Below, piece after piece: positions 22,801 to 41,531 of a DNA stretch of 64,000 nucleotides. How positions within the stretch are numbered: position 1 is the stretch's first letter; each line of letters starts with the position of its first letter. The notes beneath the pieces are model-generated. The model searched no databases. It worked only from the letters and a program-made list of their open reading frames with translations, and was not told the DNA's origin. Made by a program: the position numbers and the translations under genes. This stretch comes from Trichopria drosophilae (taxonomy: Eukaryota; Arthropoda; Insecta; Hymenoptera; Diapriidae): positions 199,748,001 to 199,812,000 of the forward strand of contig CM059582.1 in assembly GCA_030407085.1 (NCBI GenBank). The letters are read 5' to 3'.

Positions 22801-24177
22801 ACATTTTTTTTTAACTTTTGTTTCAAAATTGTACAAAAAATTCTGAAAAAAATTTAGTGTATTTTTTGACATTTTTTTTCAACATTTCTTTCAAAATTGT
22901 ACAAAAAATTTTGAAAAAAAAATTTAGTGTATTTTTTTTCAACATTTCTTTCAAAATTGTACAAAAAATTTTGAAAAAAATTTAGTGTGATTTTTGACGA
23001 CATTTTGAAACATTTTTTTCAAAATTGCACAAAAAATTCTGAAAAAAATTTAGTGCATTTTTTGACGACATTTTGAGATATTTTTTTTCAATATTTTTTT
23101 CAAAATTGTAATTCATTTACAAAAAATTCTGAAAAAAATTTAGTGCATTTTTGGACATTTTTTTCAAAATTTTAATTTATTTACAAAAAATTATGAAAAA
23201 AAATTAGTGTATTTTTTTATGACATTTTTTTTCAACATTTTTTCAAAATTGTAATTTATTTACAATAAATTCTGAAAAAAATTTAGTGTATTCTCTGATG
23301 AATTCTAAGAGTTATTAGTTCATTGCAATTTTTTCGAAAAGTTGATAGTTTTCGAGGAAATGAATTTCAAATGTTTAAGATTTTTTCCCCCCAAAAAACT
23401 ATTAACTTTTGGAAAAAAATTGCAAAGAACAAAAAATACGTAAAATTCATAAGTGAATACACCAAATTTTTTTCAGAATTTTTCATAAATAAATTACGAT
23501 TTTGAAAAAAATGTTGAAAAAAAATGTCTCAAAATGTCCTCACAAAAATCTGAAAAAATTCTACTATATTTCTCGATTAAATTTACAAACTTTTCCTTCT
23601 TCGCATTTTGTTATAACAGCTTGTAGTTTTCGAGTTAGAACGTTCAGAAATTTTTCAAAGAAATTTTCATTGTTGACGCCATTTTGAGTTCGTTACAATG
23701 ATGCGGAGTATAAAAGTAAAATTTTTCCTTAAAATTCAACTATTTTATGCACCATTATCCAACGTTTCAATAAAATTCCAATATTCCAATAGCTCGAAAA
23801 AAATTGATAGGAATAAATAATTCCCAATTTTTTGGAATTTTTAAAAAAGTTCGGCGCCATATTGGAATTCCTGATGGCTGAAACTCCATTTCGACCTCGG
23901 AATCTTGAAGAGCGACCTCGAAAACAATAAGATACGCACCTTTCAATTGTTTTCAACTTCGATTTTCATACAAAATACTCGATTGATAATAAAGTATAAA
24001 AAATGCCATTTCAGGCGTTAATAAACTTAAAAATACCAAATATTAATTTTCTTCTTTTTGAAGGTTCCTCACACTGAATGGCACAGCGCACTTACCGGTA
24101 TCTCCAGGAAAGATGTTGTTCTTCTAGCTGCGCAATCGCTCGCTGGTTTATACAAAAACACAATCAATCCGGTATAA
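19826..24177 (+). CDS. PRRC1: PRRC1 (proline-rich and coiled-coil-containing protein 1), 5 exons
   Basis: Exons: 19826-19910, 19969-20325, 20568-20670, 20751-21093, 24064-24177. All phases agree (1002 nt, 333 aa; the human protein is about 445 aa, with a longer proline-rich N-terminus). The N-terminal third is acidic and low-complexity. A block reading FSWMKETVANSSVLSKVAEK leads to MITTLDPQM, a PRRC1 hallmark. The C-terminal domain has SGGDVEIVVASEKDSKVSPI, QPVGFDAGIKAAQERI, TFTQMTPVPSQVV and EWHSALTGISRKDVV, matching the family's ITPase-like fold. Vertebrate PRRC1 is reported at ER exit sites as a COPII regulator and as a binder of PKA regulatory subunit; neither role is shown here. The last intron (21094-24063) is almost wholly a repeat element. 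The ATG was chosen because MTDES opens the conserved acidic frame; upstream in-frame codons look untranslated. Confidence 0.92.
21109..24019. mobile_element. 2.9-kb inverted-repeat element inside PRRC1 intron 4
   Basis: The ends are reverse complements over at least 100 bp: left AACGTTTGAAATGACA, TTTTTATACTTCATT, CAAAGTTGAAAACAATT and AAGGTCGCTCTTC; the right end repeats these in inverse order up to 24019. The arms continue inward with a motif near 21240 (AATATGGCGCCGAA) mirrored at about 23850. The core is the tandem array listed separately. No transposase is present. The left end lies 15 bp from the exon 4 donor and the right end 44 bp from the exon 5 acceptor. Confidence 0.8.
21540..23300. 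repeat. T/A-rich tandem array with a TTTAGTGTATTTTTTGACGAC unit of variable length
   Basis: Some 25 units of roughly 55-90 bp alternate CAAAATTGTA, ACAAAAAATTCTGAAAAAAA, TTTAGTGTATTTTTTGACG and ACATTTTGAGACATTTTTT. Length varies by gain or loss of the ATTTATTTAC and GAGACATT pieces. This is higher-order satellite structure inside a mobile element. Frames seen in it are artefacts of the repeat. Confidence 0.85.
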
Positions 24178-24512
24178 GTTCCGATTAAACATCAAGCAGG
24201 TGAAACTTGCTGTAAATAGTTTATATATAGTCGGTAAACTTTTAGAATTTGTAAGATTTAGTTTATAAAAGTCTTTTGCGAAACACAAAGTACAATTATT
24301 GAAAAAGGAAGCCTTCCTTCGCTGCGATTCCGTTCGTCGATAAATGGAAGGGAATGAAACTGCATAGTTTTAAGAGAGAAAAAAAACAGGAATATAATGT
24401 ACAGTACAAAAGGGATACATTAAAAAAAGTTTCCCATCGCTAACTTTTAAATTCGAATTCCTTTTTTTTTTAAAACGACAGCCACTGGTAGCTTTTATTA
24501 CGATTTTAATTA

Positions 24513-24518
24513 AATAAA
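24513..24518 (+). terminator. PRRC1: Likely PRRC1 poly(A) signal
   Basis: AATAAA about 335 bp past the PRRC1 stop, within a T/A-rich 3' UTR. Confidence 0.55.
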
Positions 24519-24637
24519 TGTATAAAATAGTAATCCCGTACTAAAGTAAAGAATTTGTTTTCTTTCCTTCATCCCCGCTGTAATTACATTCATACAGTTT
24601 GTTAGCTGGTTCTTTTAGTCTATTTATAATTTCTTTC

Positions 24638-24643
24638 TTTTAT
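24638..24643 (-). terminator. eEF2: Likely eEF2 poly(A) signal
   Basis: AATAAA on the minus strand, about 130 bp past the eEF2 stop. The ends of PRRC1 and eEF2 transcripts would lie within about 100 bp of each other, tail-to-tail. Confidence 0.5.
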
Positions 24644-24774
24644 TTTTCCACGTAACTCCACGGAGGAACAAAGTTCATAAACGACCGATGGTAAAACATA
24701 TACTGCACCAGCGATATTAATTCAATTACAATATTTAAATAAGTATTTAAATATAATGAGCCAATTGCTGACGG

Positions 24775-32760
<7,986 letters not shown>

Positions 32761-32960
32761 CTTGGATGTTTTCCGATTACCGTTGGCCTGGTCGAAAATA
32801 TACGTGCGCCAACAATGGCGGACTCCCTGGGAAAGAACGGGAGTCCTGCGAAAAGAGAACTCGGAACTTGCGGGCGCTTCGTCGGCCACGAGCCAGATAG
32901 AGAGGGCGCGACGCGTCGATACCCCACTTCCGAACTTTAACGACGGTGCGCATGCGCAGT
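32761..32960 (-). promoter_or_regulatory. eEF2: eEF2 5' UTR and promoter region
   Basis: This stretch upstream of the initiator exon is GC- and CpG-rich against an AT-rich background (for example GACGCGTCGATACC and GCGCATGCGCAG on the plus strand). It also contains the GTATATTTTCG stretch. Strong translation genes usually have TOP-type starts; I cannot place the start site by eye. Confidence 0.5.
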
Positions 32961-33151
32961 AGTTTTTGTTCTTTTCAAATAATTAACTAATAAGAGATTT
33001 TTTCAAAGTTATTTATTTTTATTCGATTTTGATTATTCAATTTGTTTGATTTATGTAACTTTGATTATTAAAACGTCTGAAACGCAATAAAAAAGAAATT
33101 TGTATACATGTGTATTTACGGTAGGTGGTCAACATGTGTGTGACGCCACGA
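32961..33151. other. Upstream flank of eEF2, nothing recognised
   Basis: AT-rich sequence leading into the nested repeats from about 33152. Confidence 0.4.
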
Positions 33152-33251
33152 GACTGTAAAGATAGGTTAGTTTTATGTATAACACGTTTTAAAAGTTTCT
33201 GCAACCACGTTTCAAATATTTCGTGGCTCTTGAGAATTAGGTAAGGTTATT

Positions 33252-33383
33252 AAGAAAGAAAAAGGTCGGTGTGTCATATAATCTCAGGTATTGTAAATTT
33301 TCCTCGACGTAATACTTCTTGTTTATTTTCAAGAGGTGCAAAGTTTACCTGAGATTATAAGACAAAGCCGACCTTTTTTTCTT
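33252..33383. mobile_element. Foldback MITE (AAGAAAGAAAAAGGTCGG family), copy 1
   Basis: The inverted arms AAAGGTCGG .. ATAATCTCAGGTA and TACCTGAGATTATAAGAC .. CCGACCTTT surround a 60-bp loop that includes CCTCGACGTAATACTTC. Other copies lie at 34541-34673, 34796-34868 (partial) and 35115-35247. Confidence 0.75.
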
Positions 33384-33484
33384 ATTACAGATTGTAAAGT
33401 TAGGTTAGTTTTATACATAAAAAGTATAAAGTTTCTGCAATCACGTTTCAAATATTTCGTGGTTCTTGAGAATTAGGTAAGGTA

Positions 33485-34542
33485 TTAACCCGTTTCGTTC
33501 CAAAACGACAAAATTTGTCGCCGGTTTTCATCCTCCGTAAGTTTATGTATATCTTTGAGATATTGTAAAATGTAGGTTTTCTATAGTTTTTGGGTATGTT
33601 CATTTCGAATCTGAAGTCTGTTTTACGATATCACATTTCATTTTTTAAATATGACCACTTAAACGGAAGAAATCGTGGAAAAACTTTTTCAGAAAACTGC
33701 AATTTTTCTTGCGAAAGAGTTCCAGAATCGTGTCAGGCTTCAGAATCCTGTGGCATAATGAGTTTTACTAAAAGTTGGTCAATATTAAGAATTAAGTTAT
33801 AAAATGGCGTCCTCAAACTGGCGCTGCTCATACGGAATTTTTTTGTTATTTGGGTTTTATTAAAATATTTCTGGTATTTTTTCGTGTATTTTGATGAATA
33901 TGTTCTAGTGGATTATTTTTGAGGATGGTGAATACAAATCCATTATTACATTTTGGAAATTCAAAATAGGGAATCCAATATGGCTGGCCGCAATTTTAAA
34001 AAAATTGTCTGGTATTTGGTATATAGAAGGTTCCGAAATCACATTGGATCCGTCATTTTGAATTTGCAAAATTTAATAACGAATTAGTATTCAGTCACCT
34101 CAAAAGCAATCTACATATTCATAAAAGCTCACTTCAAGATACCAGAAATATTTTAATAAAACCCAAATAACAAAACAATTCCGTATGAGCAGCGCCATTT
34201 TGAGGACGCCATTTTGTAACTTAAATCTTAATATTGACCAACTTTTAGTAAAACTCATTACGCCACAGGATTCTGAGGTCTGACACGATTCCGGAACTCC
34301 TTCGCAAGAAAAATTGCAGTTTTCTGAAAAAATTTTCGCTTTTTCCCACGATTTTTTCCGTTTAAGTAGTCATATTTAAAAAATGGAATGTGATATCGTA
34401 AAACGGTCTTCAGATTCGAAAAGAACATACCCAAAAACTATAGAAAACCTACATTGTACAACAATATCTCAAAGATATCCATAAACTTACGGAGGATGAA
34501 AACCGGCAACAAATTTTGTCGTTTTGGGACGAAACGGGTTAA
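33485..34542. mobile_element. piggyBac-like non-autonomous element with TTAA duplication
   Basis: TTAA at 33485-33488 and 34539-34542 flanks CCCGTTTCGTTCC .. GGACGAAACGGG. The arms stay inverted for about 300 bp (for example ATCCTCCGTAAGTTTATG, TTTCTATAGTTTTTGGG). The centre has one ATATGGCTGGC-type unit and its mirror. TTAA plus CCC ends are the piggyBac hallmark. No transposase is present. Confidence 0.8.
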
Positions 34543-34929
34543 GAAAGAAAAAGGTCGGCTTTGTATTGTAATCTCAGGTATTGTAAATTTTCCTCGACGT
34601 AATACTTCTTGTTTATTTTCAAGAGGTGCAAAGTTTACCTGAGATTATAGGACAAAGCCGACCTTTTTTTCTTATTACAGACTGTAAAGATAGGTTAGTT
34701 TTATACATAACAAGTATAACACGTTTTAAAAGGTTCTGCACACGTTTCAAATATTTCATGATTCTTGAGAATTAGGTAAGATAATAAGAAAGAAAAAGGT
34801 CGGCTTTGTCCTATAATCTCAGATATTGTAAATTTTCCTCGAAGTAACGCGTCTTTGTGTTCATTTTCAAAAAAAATAATTTGTAAAACAGTTTTAGAAT
34901 TGGAGATTCCCAACGTTTCTGTAAAATGA

Positions 34930-35485
34930 CATTTTTAGGTTTCACAGATAAAAGTTGTGTTTGCAAAAATGTTTATATTTTTATCTTACGGTTCCGCGGA
35001 TTTGACCATATGAGAAATCTTCGAACGAAAAAAAATTCGACCGCGGCTAAATGACATTGGTCGAACATTAACTTCACCTATAATAAATTGTTTTGTTGTG
35101 AAGGATTATATAATAAGAAAGGATCGGCTTTGTCCTATAATCTCAGGTATTGTAAATTTTCCTAGACGTAACACTTGGAGTTTGTTTTTAAAAGGTGCCG
35201 GAAAATTTACCTGAGATTGTAGGACAAAGCCGACCTTTTTATTTTATTTTCTATTATATATGTATACTCCTTCACAACAACACCATTAACCAAGGGTAAT
35301 GTTCGACCAATGTAATTTAGCCGGTCGAATTTTTGACTTCCCAGGGTAAAATATATGGTCGTTTTTTTTTAAACATTTTTTCGTTCGAAGATTTGTCACG
35401 TGGGCCAATCCGCGGAACCGTAAGATAAAAATATAACAATTTTGGAAACACAACTTTAATTTGTGAAACTTAAAAATAGCACGTT
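34930..35485. repeat. Nested inverted repeat around a fourth MITE copy
   Basis: The left arm (34930-35114: GGTTTCACAGATAAAAGTTG, TTATCTTACGGTTCCGCGGA, AATTCGACCGCGGCTAAATG) mirrors the right arm (35252-35485). The MITE copy at 35115-35247 sits exactly in the centre, so the outer repeat either extends that foldback or was hit at its centre. Confidence 0.7.
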
Positions 35486-36332
35486 AAGGTAAAGGTACCC
35501 ATAGCGGAACACTGTCCAAATAACGGAACAGTTTTTGAAAATTTACGTTACTTGTGTAATTTAATCTCAAATAAACGTAAAAAAATCCTGAATTAACTTT
35601 AAATATTTTTAAGCGAATATCTGCCAGTATTTTATGATAGTATTTATAAAAATTACTTATAAAAAACGTTGGAACATAACTAAACTACATCATTTCGATT
35701 TTGTAGATGTAGAAGACGAAATGGTACGATGTAAGAACGAAAAATTTGATTTATATTTGAAATGAAATATCCCAGACAGCACAAAATGTTTTGTTGCACA
35801 CCAAATTCGTTACTGATATATAACGGTTATGAAGTCGGACATTTTTACATTCCTTCAACATCTGTGCTGTATGAGATCTTCTGGATCAAAGTGGAATTTC
35901 GATTTCATGAAAGTATTTTGCATGTAGTTTTTGATTAAGTACATATGTTTGTAAAGAATTTGTTTTAATGTTTTATAAAATACGGGTTCCTAATTAGGAG
36001 ATGTTTCAGTTTCATGTTCCGGAAGCGGAACGCCGAAAATCTGTAAAGCACATGTCACCCAGTGCCATGATCGTATTGCGGAACGCATGTTATCTTTCGT
36101 GTTATAAGCGTTGTGAAAATCATATTTGATTCAGAAAGTAATTTTTTCGAATTGTTGAAGAATAATTGTCATTCTAGCAAGTTATCTCGTAAGTTTAAAT
36201 TCGATATTTGTCACGAGAAAAAACTAACCTCAAACAACATGTTTACAACAAGTTATATCAACTCACTAGAAATACAACTGATTTACAATTTTCTTACAGA
36301 ATATACTACTTGAACGATGGGTAAAGTATCTT
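35486..36332. other. Intergenic sequence, no gene seen
   Basis: AT-rich. The only recurring theme is AGCGGAAC or TTGCGGAACG near 35500, 36025 and 36080. I cannot define an element. Confidence 0.4.
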
Positions 36333-36439
36333 CCCTGCAAACGCGGAAAGTAACAGTTATGTAATATTTACGTAATGGTTACATTGTTACATAAATGTTA
36401 CGTAGTTGTTACATAACTGTTACTTTTGTGTTTGCAGGG
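36333..36439. mobile_element. 107-bp MITE (CCCTGCAAAC family), copy 1
   Basis: CCCTGCAAACGCGGAAAGTA at the left mirrors TACTTTTGTGTTTGCAGGG at the right, and the whole element folds on itself (GTTACATAACTGTTAC). A second copy of the same length is at 47383-47489. Superfamily not assigned. Confidence 0.75.
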
Positions 36440-37145
36440 TAGTAGTAAAATAGTAGGTTAACCTAACTTCAAAAAGAACCGAGTTATTGCAAAAATAGTG
36501 ATTTTTTTCGAAACTTCGATGGCTTGCCAATCAAATTCTAAGCCTTCCAATTTTGGAAGAGGAACTTCTGGTTTAGTTTATCGGCATTCACCTTCAGGTA
36601 AACGGGGTGTCATAGGTAGTGTTACACACGGTGTAGAACATGATTCGGAAAACATATAAAGCACTACAGGGATATTTTTTAACATTCTCAATAGCAAAAT
36701 GCTTTTTTCTGTCTACATAAATTAAAATAATAGTTATGAGTGTCGCGTGAACTGATATAGTTATGCAATTATTTGCAACGTTATTGTTTACAATATTTAT
36801 TATTGTCCACTTAATTATAATGACCAAAAAATACCAAGTTCTTCCTCACTTATGACAAACGGTTGAAAAGTTTTTTGAAAACATTTATGTTAATAAAAAA
36901 CATAGGTGAATTCTTGAATTACATTATGCCATACACATTATGGTGCAAAAACCATAAAATGTTAAATTTAGGACGATTTTTTTTTACACGGGATTCGCAA
37001 TATTACTTACTTTTTTAAGTTTTGAAGGAGGTTTTTAATAAAATTGCAAGCCCTCAACATTTCTATAACGTTAATATTCAAGTATTTAGCTACTTTCTGT
37101 CTTAGTAAATACAACTAGTATAGTGCCGTATATCGTCGGTTCGGA
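36440..37145. other. Intergenic sequence, nothing recognised
   Basis: No convincing frame or repeat between the MITE and the minisatellite. Confidence 0.4.
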
Positions 37146-37147
37146 GC

Positions 37148-37327
37148 AAAAGGGTTCTATCTCGTTGTGGCACTAAAGAGGGTTCTATCTCGTTGTGGTA
37201 CTAAAAAGGGTTCTATCTCATTGTGGCAATGGAAACGGTTCTATCTCACGACGAAACTTTTTTGCCGCCAATTTAGGTTGGTAACAATACATTTCTGCGG
37301 TGTTGCGGAAAGAAGGTTCTATCTCGA
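37148..37327. repeat. Minisatellite, 29-bp unit with GGTTCTATCTCGTTGTGG
   Basis: Three and a half units at about 37148-37250 (AGGGTTCTATCTCGTTGTGG then CACTAAAGA), and an isolated further GGTTCTATCTCG at 37314. The open frame across them is a by-product. Confidence 0.65.
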
Positions 37328-37475
37328 CTTTTATTTGGGAATGATTTTGTTGCAAGAGATCGATTTCACAGTATCATTCGTAGCATTTTTTTAATTATTG
37401 CAACAATTCTCATATTTAAATTACACAAGTTTTTGTGAATCAATTTGTTAAATCATTGTGATTTAAGAATACAGT

Positions 37476-38280
37476 TAGGGTAAGGGGTTCAGTTATGAAC
37501 ACGGTTCGGTTGTGAACACCCGTGCGTACATTTTGATTGAAAAGAAATGGATCAAATTCGACAAAAGTCAAGTGTGTGTTATCGCTACATATAGCTTTTG
37601 TGCGAATATGAAAGAAAAATGTTGCTTGTGCTTTTTGCTGCGAACAAATTGATTTTCTGACATCTATACGTCGCCACAAATTTATTTTTCAGTATTCTTA
37701 AAAGCCATACAAATCGAATTTAATCAAAGGAAAAGATTAGTGCAACGCATAGTTACAGAGTAAATTTATTATATTTAGTGATTTAATAGCGACAGACGCC
37801 ACAACGTGCAAAAGAAATTTTTTTCATGAGGTTTCAATGTGGCTACAATATTCAGTTTTGAACACCTTTTTTTTGACAAATTATAAGTCAAATTATAAGA
37901 TAAATTAATGAAAAGGATGAAGAATAATAGATATCAATAGTGCCATCTTCTGTTCTTTTTCTGTCGTTAAAGGTTTCTGAAATCAATAAATTATCATTTC
38001 TGTATATATCTGGGCGGTTTAACTTCATTTTTTCCTATTTTTAGTAGATTTTTCAGTGGTTTTCGCAATCGAACCACATAATTTTATTTGTCAAAAATTA
38101 CGACTCTACTAAATGTTTAACTAAAATTTTCTAGTCGAGAAAATCAATTTAGTTTCTTCAATAGTCGTTAACTGAGGTCTCTAGCTCCCCGTACATATGC
38201 ATATGTCTGCATATATCTAATTGAGCAAAATTTATGAGCCAAAAATGAAAGGGTGTTCATAACCGAACCTCTTCCCCTAT
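37476..38280. mobile_element. 0.8-kb inverted-repeat element with GGTTCGGTTATGAACACC ends
   Basis: Left TAGGGTAAGGGGTTCAG .. GGTTCGGTTGTGAACACCC and right GGGTGTTCATAACCGAACC .. CTTCCCCTA are mirrored. A further copy of the core (CAGTTTTGAACACC) lies inside near 37855. No coding capacity. Confidence 0.65.
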
Positions 38281-39635
38281 TTAATTATTACAGTACATTA
38301 TTAAATACTGAGTACACTATAAAATATCGTCAGCTACATTTAATAGATAAACAAACATATTGCCTGTTATTTATGATTAGTCCAATGTATTATAATAATT
38401 GCTAAAGGAAATTCTAAGTATTAGATGAACAAAAGATGTCTGGTGTGAAAATTCATGAAAATAAAATTGATTGACGTGAAGTAAATAGAGATAATAAATT
38501 ATACACATATAAAATCGAAGATATTGCATTTGAAACATTATTATTTTCATTCATTTTCTGTACCTGTTACTATCATGTGCAATGGGAATGAAGTGAATTG
38601 AAAGAACATTTTTTTTTGAGAATAAAATCGATGAACCCAGTTTTAAGTAAGTAAGACGAAACACCCATCCATACTTAATAAAACTTATTTAAAAAATATA
38701 TAAAATATAACTTAGCATGGAATTAAATCTTTATTTACTCGATCGTAATCCCTTTAATATTAAAAAAATTATTTCATATATAATAAACACAAAGTTAGAG
38801 TATTCAGACGAAACAGGACGTCCAGGATGGTTATTGATACTAAATTGGTGAAAACCTCACAATAAAAAGAAATACAAAATTTATAATGTTCCGCTTTAAG
38901 CCGTCAAAAAATTCCGATTTGCCCCATGACACTTTTTGATCTTTGTGTTACTATTTCTTCAAATTTATATATAAAAGAGGATTGTGCAACGATGGTGTCT
39001 TAAAAACCACATTTCAAACTATAATACTGCAGTTGGACAAAGTGCCCATCCTTTGTTTTTACAATAGAAAACGAAAACTTAGAAGTAACAAAAATCTCCT
39101 ACAGAGGTGCTTAAAACAAAAATATAATATAATCGCTGCTATAAAACATTACGTATGCTATGTGTCTCATTAAAACAATGACCATCAATGTTGACCAATG
39201 TCAAATGCATAGAGATTTTTTGAATCGTAGAAAGACATATATACAACATAAAAAGAAACAAAACAAAAAGATTTGTGACATAGAAAATAGAAAAAGAATT
39301 GATTAAATACCTACCTGTTCGCTTGAAATCCATCCGGACCCCAAATCCGGTTGACTTCAAAACAATTTGTAAAGTGCCGTAAGATGACCCAAAAGTTATT
39401 GTTGGCACCTAGTTATCTTAAGGATAATCTGCGGTCGTAAATCATTTCTCAAAAATAATCTGATGTTGACATTTAGTTACGTAAAAAGTTACTATGGGTT
39501 AACCGCAAATTAACAGGTCATTAACTGTTACTGGACCCAAAGTTGACCAGAAATGGACCTGCAGGTGGTCGTAAATTTACCCGTAACTTATCCTAAATGG
39601 ATCTCTACCAGCCAACAATGTCTCAAAGGCCCAGG
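38281..39635. other. Intergenic sequence without supported genes
   Basis: The stretch 39380-39620 is rich in GACC/GGTC steps and resembles 42050-42370 in style, but I could not align them. No coding region is convincing. Confidence 0.4.
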
Positions 39636-39807
39636 TAGCAGAATAAAAAATAGTCCAGAATGTGTTCTACAAGAGGTCAGATGCGTCAAATTATGAAGTT
39701 TTTCTGAATTTGATATCATTATGCAATCATTATAATCTCATAATTTGACGCGTCTGACCTAGTTAGAATACATTATGAGACAATTCTAAACTCTTTTTGT
39801 TCTGCTA
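39636..39807. mobile_element. 172-bp MITE with TAGCAGAA ends
   Basis: TAGCAGAATAAAAAATAG at the left mirrors CTTTTTGTTCTGCTA at the right. Inner arms GTCAGATGCGTCAAATTATG and ATAATTTGACGCGTCTGAC are also inverted. Confidence 0.65.
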
Positions 39808-39945
39808 TGTGAGTTAATTTATTTTTAATAATTTGTATTTAATTTTTCTTATTTATTGTATTTAAACAAAAAAAAAGAATCAAACCCTTATTTATTTTTT
39901 ATCTTTTGATGGATTTCATTGCTGCTGAATTTTTCTGTAATCCTG

Positions 39946-40441
39946 TTAACCCGTTTTCGCCCAAAATGCCGTAAATTTCACTACATTTTAATCGTCACTT
40001 TTCTTATAGAAACTAACGATGAATAATTCTGAATATTTAGATTCTACAGCTTTCAACCCTCCTCTTTCCGAATCTGAAGTCCGTTTTTCGCTAGGAGCAG
40101 CCATTTTTTTTAAAATATGGCGGCGAAAGGGCAAAAAAATAGAGAAAATTTAGATTTTTGGATCGGTTTTTCATGTTTTATAATAGGTTCCCGCTGACCG
40201 ATCAGTCCAAAGACCTGGATCTGGTGGCATAATGAGTTTGACTAGAAGTTAACATGATCAGATATGGAAATATAAGATGGCGGATCCAAGATGGCGGATT
40301 TTTAACCGTATTTTGAGTTTTTATAGCATTTCCGACATTATTAGCTATTTATAAATATTGTTGTACACTTGTTATTGATATATGCAATCATTTGTAACAG
40401 TATCTTCTATTCAATACTCCAAATTCAAAATGGCGGCATAG

Positions 40442-40442
<1 letters not shown>
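39946..40442. repeat. Truncated piggyBac-like end with ATGGCGGA units
   Basis: Begins TTAACCCGTTTTCGCCC at 39946, followed by ATGGCGGCGAAAGGG (about 40119), AAGATGGCGGATCCAAGATG (about 40276) and TTCAAAATGGCGGC (about 40426). No right end is seen. Confidence 0.5.

Positions 40443-40490
<48 letters not shown>
40443..40490. repeat. (TA)n microsatellite
   Basis: About 24 uninterrupted TA steps, directly after a TTCAAAATGGCGGC unit. Confidence 0.95.
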
Positions 40491-40492
<2 letters not shown>

Positions 40493-40593
40493 TAATATAT
40501 TCCTGTAAAAATCCTGTTCATAACAGAGTGCAGACTACTCGGGGAAATTCTTCCGGATATCGTAACACAGGTCTGCACGGATTTTTTTGTTAA

Positions 40594-41531
40594 ATATCAG
40601 AGTGATTTTCGACGTATCTTTGTGTGCTGAACACGAATCTGAAGTCGAAAAAATGCCTATCACGTCATGATTTAGAGAAAAGTGGGGGTAAAGACACCAA
40701 AAAACGCGTTTTTGGGTGTTTTTACCGCTAATTTTCTCTGAAACCTGACGTGCTACAGGCTTGAATTTGTGCTTAAATTAAAGCTTGGTTCTTCCCCTAC
40801 AAAAATCATAAGATAGTTTTAAAAAAAATTTCATAGTTTAAAAAAAAAAGGTTTTAACCTTGCTTTTTCTAGTGATTATGATGAAAATGCAAACAAAATC
40901 GAACAACCGCTGGTATTACTAATGGCGAACAAAAAAAACCATGAAGTGATGATTTTAAGAGCCTAAGTATATTTTTTTATTTTGCGGCCGCCATTTTGGA
41001 TTCGCTATTTTAAATTTTGTGAAACTAAAATTGGATTCGTCATCAGCGACTCAAAAAAAACCCGAGTACTGATTTTCATGAGGTTAATTAAAATTTTTTA
41101 TTTTTACGTCCGCCATCTTGGATCCGCTATTTTGAATTTTATAAAAGCGACACTGGATTCTTAAACACCAACCCCGAAAACAGTCAAGTAGTGGTTTGTG
41201 TGAGCTCTGCTCAATGTAGTTAAATAATTTGCATTTTCATCATAGTCACTAGGAATAGCAAGGTTAAAACCATTTTTTTTGTTCAAAACTATGAAGTTTT
41301 TTTTAAAACTATCGTATATGATTTTTGTAGGGGAAGAATCAAGCTTTAATTTGAGCACAAATTCAGATCTGTTGCACTTCAGGCTTCTGAGAAAATTAGG
41401 GGTAAAGACACCCAAAAACACGTTTTTTGGTGTTTTTGTCTTCACTTTTCTCAAAATCATGACGTGATAGACATTTTCGTCTTCAGATTCGTACTCAGCG
41501 TACAAAAATACGTCGAAAATCACTCTGATAT
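40594..41531. mobile_element. Foldback element with 300-bp arms and ATGGCGG-type core
   Basis: Left end ATATCAGAGTGATTTTCGAC mirrors the right GTCGAAAATCACTCTGATAT. The arms (40594-40890 and 41228-41531) share ATCACGTCATGA, GACACCAAAAAACG, TTCTTCCCCTACAAAAATC and GGTTTTAACCTTGC. The centre carries GCGGCCGCCATTTTGG and CGTCCGCCATCTTGG, the motif on the other strand. Confidence 0.8.

Larger units (their letters stand above)
33152..34868. repeat. Three tandem units of 100-bp spacer plus MITE
   Basis: Each unit has a spacer (ACTGTAAAGATAGGTTAGTT .. TTGAGAATTAGGTAAG) followed by a foldback starting AAGAAAGAAAAAGGTCGG. Spacers begin near 33152, 33389 and 34678. MITE copies are at 33252-33383, 34541-34673 and 34796-34868 (the last partial). 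The second unit is split by the TTAA-flanked element at 33489-34538. Confidence 0.75.

Noticed and set aside
21540..23300. CRISPR-like array
   Set aside because: Units are A/T-rich, variable in length and contiguous, without constant repeats and unique spacers; the host is a eukaryote.
35500..36090. Possible inverted-repeat element based on GCGGAAC motifs
   Set aside because: The motifs do not form matching arms or flanking duplications that I can trace.
37167..37394. 75-aa plus-strand frame
   Set aside because: It spans a 29-bp minisatellite and has no independent support.
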